Origin: Sambucus nigra
Taxonomy: Eukaryota; Streptophyta; Magnoliopsida; Dipsacales; Adoxaceae
NCBI GenBank assembly: GCA_949130495.1
Contig: OX422211.1
Location: forward strand, 536,531,372-536,595,371
Reading direction: 5' to 3'
DNA: 64,000 nt
Positions 59,407 to 64,000 of the stretch are shown one piece after another (within the stretch, counting starts at the first letter, position 1; the number at the start of each line of letters is the position of its first letter). A program made the translations under genes and the position numbers. The notes beneath the pieces are model-generated. The model worked only from the letters and a program-made list of their open reading frames with translations. It was not told the DNA's origin and made no database searches.

Positions 59407-60587
59407 TCAACCAAAAGATCTCACATGGGGTGAATCACGTGCAAGTAAATGAGAATCATGAACAAAAAGATCATAAGCCTCTAAATTCGATTTCCTAACC
59501 CAAATCGATGTGTAACGAGGTGTGGGGGTTTTGGGAACCAGTATGACTCTCTCTTTATGTTTCCTAGGTTTATTTAAAAGCTTATAGCAGAAACGCCTTA
59601 GATGGCCTTGCCTACCGCAATGTGTGCAAGTATAAATCTGGCGGTAAGTGTTACCTAAAGGCGGCCTTCTCCTCAAATTCCTAGATGGCGCTCTCATCAA
59701 TTTCCTAGGTGGCGCTCTCTGAATTTGCCTAGGTGGCTCTCTCCTAATGATCCTAGGATACACTCTCACGATGTTCCTAGGGGGCTCTTTCCTAACAACC
59801 TTGGGTGTCTCTTTCTTAACAATCCTAGGGGGCTCTCTCACACGTGTGGGAATGGGTGCAACATGTTTTTCAAGACCAATCCCACCCCTATCCTTTTTTA
59901 TCTCGATGGTGCCTAAAATATTATCAAGTTTTTCAGACCTAGACTCCAAATCAAATTTCACTTTACTTGAATCTTTCAATTTCACCTCAAGTTCACCTAT
60001 CCTAGATTCAAGTACACGTCTAGAATCCTCAAACTCTAAAAATCTCCTTTTTCATAGTCTCCATCAACCCTCTAAGACTATCTCTGTCACCTTCGACGTA
60101 CTGAAGCTTATCTTTCAAAATTTTCTCACGTGCCCTAAGTTCTTCAACTAAAACATCATTATTTTTTAAGGCACACTCTTTCAATTGAGCTTCAAGTTTC
60201 AAGTTTGCCTTTTTTTGTCTTTAAACATTCAAAATACAAATTATTGTAGGCAACTTGCAACTCACTCAATTCTTCTTCTTCCCCCTCACTCTTTTCACCC
60301 TCACTCTCATCACTAATCACACGGATGGGAAGCTCTTGTCTAGAATCATAAAAGACTTCTTCTTCCAAATTACTATCACTAAGGGTAGAAACATGAGAAA
60401 CCGGTTTATTCAATTTCTTCTTTAAATTTGTGGTACACTCATCTAACGTGTGACCAACACCCTCACAACAAGGACACCTCTCAGATTCGTTTTCAACAGA
60501 ATATTTAAAACAAGAGTTCGTGTGAATTTTCCAATTAACTTTTTCAAAAATTTGACGTCGAAGATCATCAAAGCCATCAAAAGTCAT
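59407..60587 (-). pseudogene. Truncated SIRE-like gag of element E
   Basis: Reads on the minus strand from ATG 60587, only about 45 bases after the primer site, so the N-terminal gag core seen in element C is missing. First part (60587-60192): a knuckle-like CPCCEGVGHTLDEC, then an acidic Glu-rich stretch. A frameshift in an A7 run near 60214 moves the frame into a coiled coil (ELRAREKILKDKLQYVEGDR). A second frameshift near 60050 leads to the 59985-59407 frame. That frame has about seven tandem copies of a nine-residue PPR-xx-xR-type unit (Arg/Pro-rich, 27-bp DNA period) and then a canonical CCHC knuckle, CTHCGRQGHLRRFC, near 59600. It probably bound RNA. Two frameshifts make the present copy defective; alternatively the deletion-derived gag was still used in trans. 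Confidence 0.8.
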
Positions 60588-60632
60588 TTTTGTGCAAAAT
60601 CAGGATCAAAACACAATAACTTAGTGAAACAG

Positions 60633-60644
60633 GCTCTGATACCA
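60633..60644 (-). promoter_or_regulatory. Primer-binding site of element E
   Basis: Minus strand TGGTATCAGAGC, an exact match to the copia site for initiator tRNA-Met, three to four bases after the LTR. Confidence 0.95.
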
Positions 60645-60647
60645 ATT

Positions 60648-61739
60648 TTTAGAATCGCTACAGCGGAAATATTGCGATTTCTCAAATAAAATCCAATTTT
60701 AATTAATCCTAAATTTTAGTTAAACCCTAAAACATGCATCTAGATGATTTATCCAATAAAATAAAACATGCAGGATAAAACAAACAATTTCAAGAAAAAT
60801 CCCCCAAATGGGCAAAACCTTTTATTTCACTATAATTTGTAAGAAAACGGCTTACACGGATTACAATGAAATAGGGTGACATACGAAATACTCGCGGGTG
60901 TTGGTTTCGATGTCTCGACTGAAATCTCCCGCAGAAATTCCAGGTGGTCAGCAATGAAGAAGAGAAACGACTTCTCCACAAGTGTGATCTTTATAAGGAC
61001 TCCCTCCACAATAGCATGCAGCTCTCCAGTTGTAGAGTTCTCCCCACAAAGATAAACAGTATCAAGGTGTGTTCTTCAACACCAAAACAATTCACTAAAG
61101 CATATAGAAGTTTTGTGAATTGAAAAATAAAAAGGGATTAAACCCCTAAAAGAAGAAGCCTAAAGATGACTGCTTTGACAATATTTCTGTTCGTCAAAAC
61201 GCTGTGACTTCTTAATGAAAACGGAACCAAATAATGATATTTTATATAAAATCGTGCCGCCTAAAAAACAGAGCTCGTTCGAACGAGATCAGCAAGTCTC
61301 TTGAACGAAGGACACAAGTCGTTCGAACGAGATCTAACGACATGCTATGTCGTTTGAACGAAAATTTCAAGTTTTTCTAACGACCTATCAAGCGAGATTC
61401 CACACTAGCCTGTAGAAAATTTTGATACAAACGCGTGGCCGCCAGTTTCGTATCATTCTGATTTTTTATGAATTAGTTATGATTTTTCTACGAAAAGGAG
61501 TCCGAAAACAACATCTTTAGAAAAATATTTTGTAAAATATATCCCAAAAGCTCTAAGTGAAAAGTTAAGGTATTTAAAACATAACCTTACCAAAGTAAAC
61601 TTCGCAGAGTCTTGAATGATGAAGAACTTGAGTAATTCGGATCTGTCTTTGATGTAGATGTCTCTTGAATGCTCTTCGACGATGTAGCGGTATATAACAT
61701 AATAAATTGATAACGGACCTATGAAAATATGTCCTTACA
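60648..61739 (-). repeat. 5' LTR of element E (right in the window)
   Basis: 1092 bp, aligns with 56272-57360 over its full length. TATATAAAA-type TATA box near 61240-61250 (minus), TTCGAACGA motifs at 61270-61395. Confidence 0.93.
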
Positions 61740-61744
61740 TAATT
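61740..61744. repeat. Target-site duplication of element E, right copy
   Basis: TAATT, identical to 56267-56271. Confidence 0.85.
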
Positions 61745-62702
61745 CATTTTATCATTTACATAAACAAAATTATTATGCATGCCTTAGCGATTGGTATAGA
61801 TAATTCAAATGTAAAACTCACCAAGTGGTACAACATTATAATTAAAGTACATTTTTATTCCATAATGGGAGAATTTGTTACAATTACATGAAATATTAGT
61901 ATAGGGAGTCAAACAACTACCCCTCGATAACCAAACTGTCCCTAAAATAAACCTAACCAAACCATAGCAAATTTATTCCTAAAAACAAATCAAAAACAAC
62001 CAAACACATCTCCATCACAAAAGCTTCACAAGAAACAAACACCATCTTCCCAATTTGAAACTATCGAAAGACCTAACCCCATCATCATCTTATCCTCAAG
62101 GCCCCCAAACTTGCCCTGCTTGGATGATATGCTGAAGCCGCTCTATAGAACGATATTTACTAACCCGCCTGGAAAAAACCACTACACCCCCTTTATAGTG
62201 CCAAACATGAAAAACTATCTTTGTCAAGTCTCCTCTGCTAAGATATTTGTCACTACCCTCTTTCAGAACCACTTCATATAATCTATAGAAACATGCCCAA
62301 CCCGGCCAACAGATTTTGAAGGGCAGGTTGAGGATAGATAATTATCCCACAGAGAACCCAACTGCATGCGCGAGCCTTCACTCAAACCATCTATAGGAAA
62401 AAAATACGGGGTACGGTGTGGCATAATTTCCTGCCATCCAACTTGACGCATGAGCTTCTAGGGGAAATAGAATGAGGTTTGCCGGAGGCCAACTAACCGA
62501 AATTACCAGTATTTCCCTAGTTTTATAATGGGCTGCATCTCCCCCAACCACATCACCGACCATCGCAGACATCGAGCACCATGCTCCACGAACCAGTTTC
62601 CCAGTTATCTACGGAGGGGCCAAAGCTGATGAAATAATGAGGGAAGAAATTTGTCACAGCTGCTCGCCAAATGGAATCTCTCAGCAAGTCACGTGAACAA
62701 CA
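61745..62702 (-). other. Post-pol region of element F with a possible antisense frame
   Basis: The plus strand has no coding signal. On the minus strand from about 62572 to 62110 a protein-like reading in two frames is seen: AGNYATPYPVFF, then GSRMQLGSLWDNYLSSTCPS, GRVGHVSIDYMKWF, DLTKIVFHVWHYKGGVVVFSR and LQHIIQAGQVWGP. I do not recognise the family. Its position (between integrase and the missing 3' LTR, opposite strand) parallels the antisense gene of element B. It could be a remnant of such an accessory gene or chance. Confidence 0.35.
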
Positions 62703-64000
62703 TGTAATACCCCATACTTATATGGATATTTAAATTACATAAATGGGTGTAATTTGGAAATTTGAGGAATTCCTGTGAAGAGAATTTTTTGGAATTTATG
62801 AGTTGGATTATTTTAATTACATATCGCAGTTGGGTAAAGCGATGAAGGATAATATATTAATTATAAAACACGCGTAGTGAGATGCGTTGGGTTTAATTAA
62901 TGAAGTTTATCTAAGTGACTCAGATGGAGATTTTGAGTGCACGGTTGGTTTTGGTATGGCCGAGATAGTTAGAATAGAGTATTCGAGGGCAGTGTTTAGG
63001 TTTCGGGGACTTTTGGACTAGTAGGGACTCGCAATTGAGTAAACGAGTCATTTTTGAATTTATAAGGGATAAAACCTTATTCTCTATTTTAAAAGGCATG
63101 ATAGAGTGAGAGAAAGGAAAGAAAGTAGATAGAAGAAAGAAGAGAAGAAAGGAAGGAATAGAGGAAGAAGAAAAGGGATTTTCGGTCCAAACTCCGTGGG
63201 ATTCGACTCGAGGTCGTTGGATTTTATCCACGAGGCAAGTGCTTACTTTCTTTATTCTTTTGAGCATAAATCTCATATTATAGCTGGTAGTGATAAACTA
63301 TAAAGATTTTTGGGTTGGGTTTTCTTGAATTGAAACGGGTTTTTTGGAAGTTTGAACGAGTAAAACTCGAATAATATTCGATTAGAGAAACTTAGAAATT
63401 TATTGAAATTAATTGTTGATTTTTGGTTCTAGGATGATTAGAACCCATTTCATATGATAATATATTGTTGTTTAAGGTTGGATGATAAGAGGATAGGAGA
63501 TAAAATCTTGGGGGTATGTTAATGGCCGAAACAGAGTCTCGGAGAAGAAGCTGACATGTTCGATCGATCGATCGATGGTCTGGGGTCGATCGATCGATGG
63601 TCTAGGGTCGATCGATCGACCCTATAGGAATTTTGATAATTTCGGCTTGTTTAGTTTAAATGGGATAAATTCCTAAATTAATTATTTCTAGCTTATTTAA
63701 TTGAGGAAATAAATATCCAATTAGGGGAATTCATACCAAGCCATTTAAGGTAATTTATTTGAACTAGGAAAGTGCAAAATGATGTGGCACTTAATGTATA
63801 GTTTTGAGGAAAAAAATTGTGGAGTTAAACATTTGGGGTTCCTAAAAATAGTGTGGGGACTTCTAAACTATTATTTGAGTGAGATGTATACCTTAGGTTT
63901 AGTTGAAATTAAAAATCCAAGACTTACTAATTTAGGGGTATACGGGACGAGTAACACTCGGGGTGGTATTTCGGCGGGCGATTATATATATATATATATA
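62703..64000 (+). repeat. LTR G (start of another Ty3-type element), runs off the window
   Basis: Begins TGTAATACCCCATAC. A TATA-like TTATAAGGGATAAAA lies near 63058, then an A/G-rich leader (63105-63180) and a CGAGGCAAGTGCTTAC splice-donor-like phrase at 63229. The order and phrases match the solo LTR at 34062-36921 read on its minus strand (TGTACTACCC start, AAGGCAAGTG), so both belong to related families. No coding part is reached before the window ends in a (TA)n tract. Confidence 0.6.
63560..63622 (+). repeat. Triple TCGATCGATCGA block
   Basis: Three GATC-repeat palindromes (12-18 bp each) separated by TGGTCTGGGG- and TGGTCTAGGG-type spacers. Located about 860 bp inside LTR G, near the relative position where the solo LTR at 34062-36921 has its TTCGAACGA block. 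Confidence 0.9.

Larger units (their letters stand above)
56272..61739 (-). mobile_element. Nonautonomous gag-only copia element E (TR-GAG type), minus orientation
   Basis: 5468 bp with LTRs of about 1.09 kb, a perfect 5-bp duplication (TAATT), an intact tRNA-Met primer site and a polypurine tract. The internal 3.3 kb holds only the C-terminal half of a SIRE-like gag and then non-coding sequence. Protease, integrase, reverse transcriptase and RNase H are all absent. LTR divergence is about 6 percent over the first ~340 bp compared by eye. It sits in element F just after integrase. Movement must have depended on proteins from another copia element, presumably of the C-like SIRE group, whose gag has the same plan. 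Confidence 0.9.
45200..62702 (+). mobile_element. Ty3/gypsy Tat-like retrotransposon F, decayed, interrupted by element E
   Basis: Parts: a long 5' LTR ending at about 47260, degenerate primer site, non-coding leader, gag (about 49020-50280), protease (51238-51840), reverse transcriptase (52740-53580), two RNase H domains (53780-54700) and integrase (54840-56030). Element E lies at 56272-61739, and a 3' region runs to 62702. Coding parts have many stops. No 3' LTR of F is seen; a different LTR (G) starts at 62703. Confidence 0.75.

Overview
The window looks like repeat-filled chromosomal DNA from a flowering plant, most likely a dicot. It is AT-rich, has no bacterial-style operons, and is almost entirely nested transposable elements of plant lineages: Ty3/gypsy Tat-like, Ty1/copia SIRE-like, CACTA, hAT-like and SINE-like. 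I saw no host single-copy gene, tRNA, rRNA or CRISPR array. Most element proteins were recognised by reading translated frames against remembered family motifs; no database search was run.

Layout. 1-3221: unassigned AT-rich DNA with a 291-bp compound microsatellite. 3222-6670: remnant of a CACTA (En/Spm) DNA transposon with a multi-exon Transposase_24-type gene and subterminal repeats. 6671-8712: AT-rich DNA with a small duplication. 8713-27530: old, frameshifted Tat-like Ty3 element (A), split by a young 12.1-kb Tat-like element (B, 11336-23447) and by an ~880-bp hAT-like element (26325-27204). 27581-40346: SIRE-like copia element (C) that lost its integrase, interrupted by a 2.86-kb solo LTR on the minus strand (34062-36921). 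40380-45190: LTR remnants, a SINE-like piece and a fragment of a minus-strand copia element (D). 45200-62700: decayed Tat-like Ty3 element (F) with a tandem-repeat array in its U3. F is interrupted by a gag-only copia element (E, 56272-61739) with 1.09-kb LTRs and a perfect 5-bp target-site duplication. 62703-64000: start of another LTR (G) related to the solo LTR.

The best-preserved unit is element B. Its 591-bp LTRs differ at only two positions. Its gag-pol is one continuous frame broken by four stop codons. Between pol and the 3' LTR, on the opposite strand, it carries an open spliced gene whose four exons join in phase with GT-AG introns (1062 residues) and which has its own TATA-like box. 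Thus the antisense accessory gene is intact while the polyprotein is not.

A second theme is a palindromic motif built on TTCGAACGA. It occurs in dense clusters just upstream of the TATA box in three separate copia LTR families (C, D, E), and again in internal regions and in the unrelated solo LTR. Whether this is a shared regulatory or methylation signal is the main open question.
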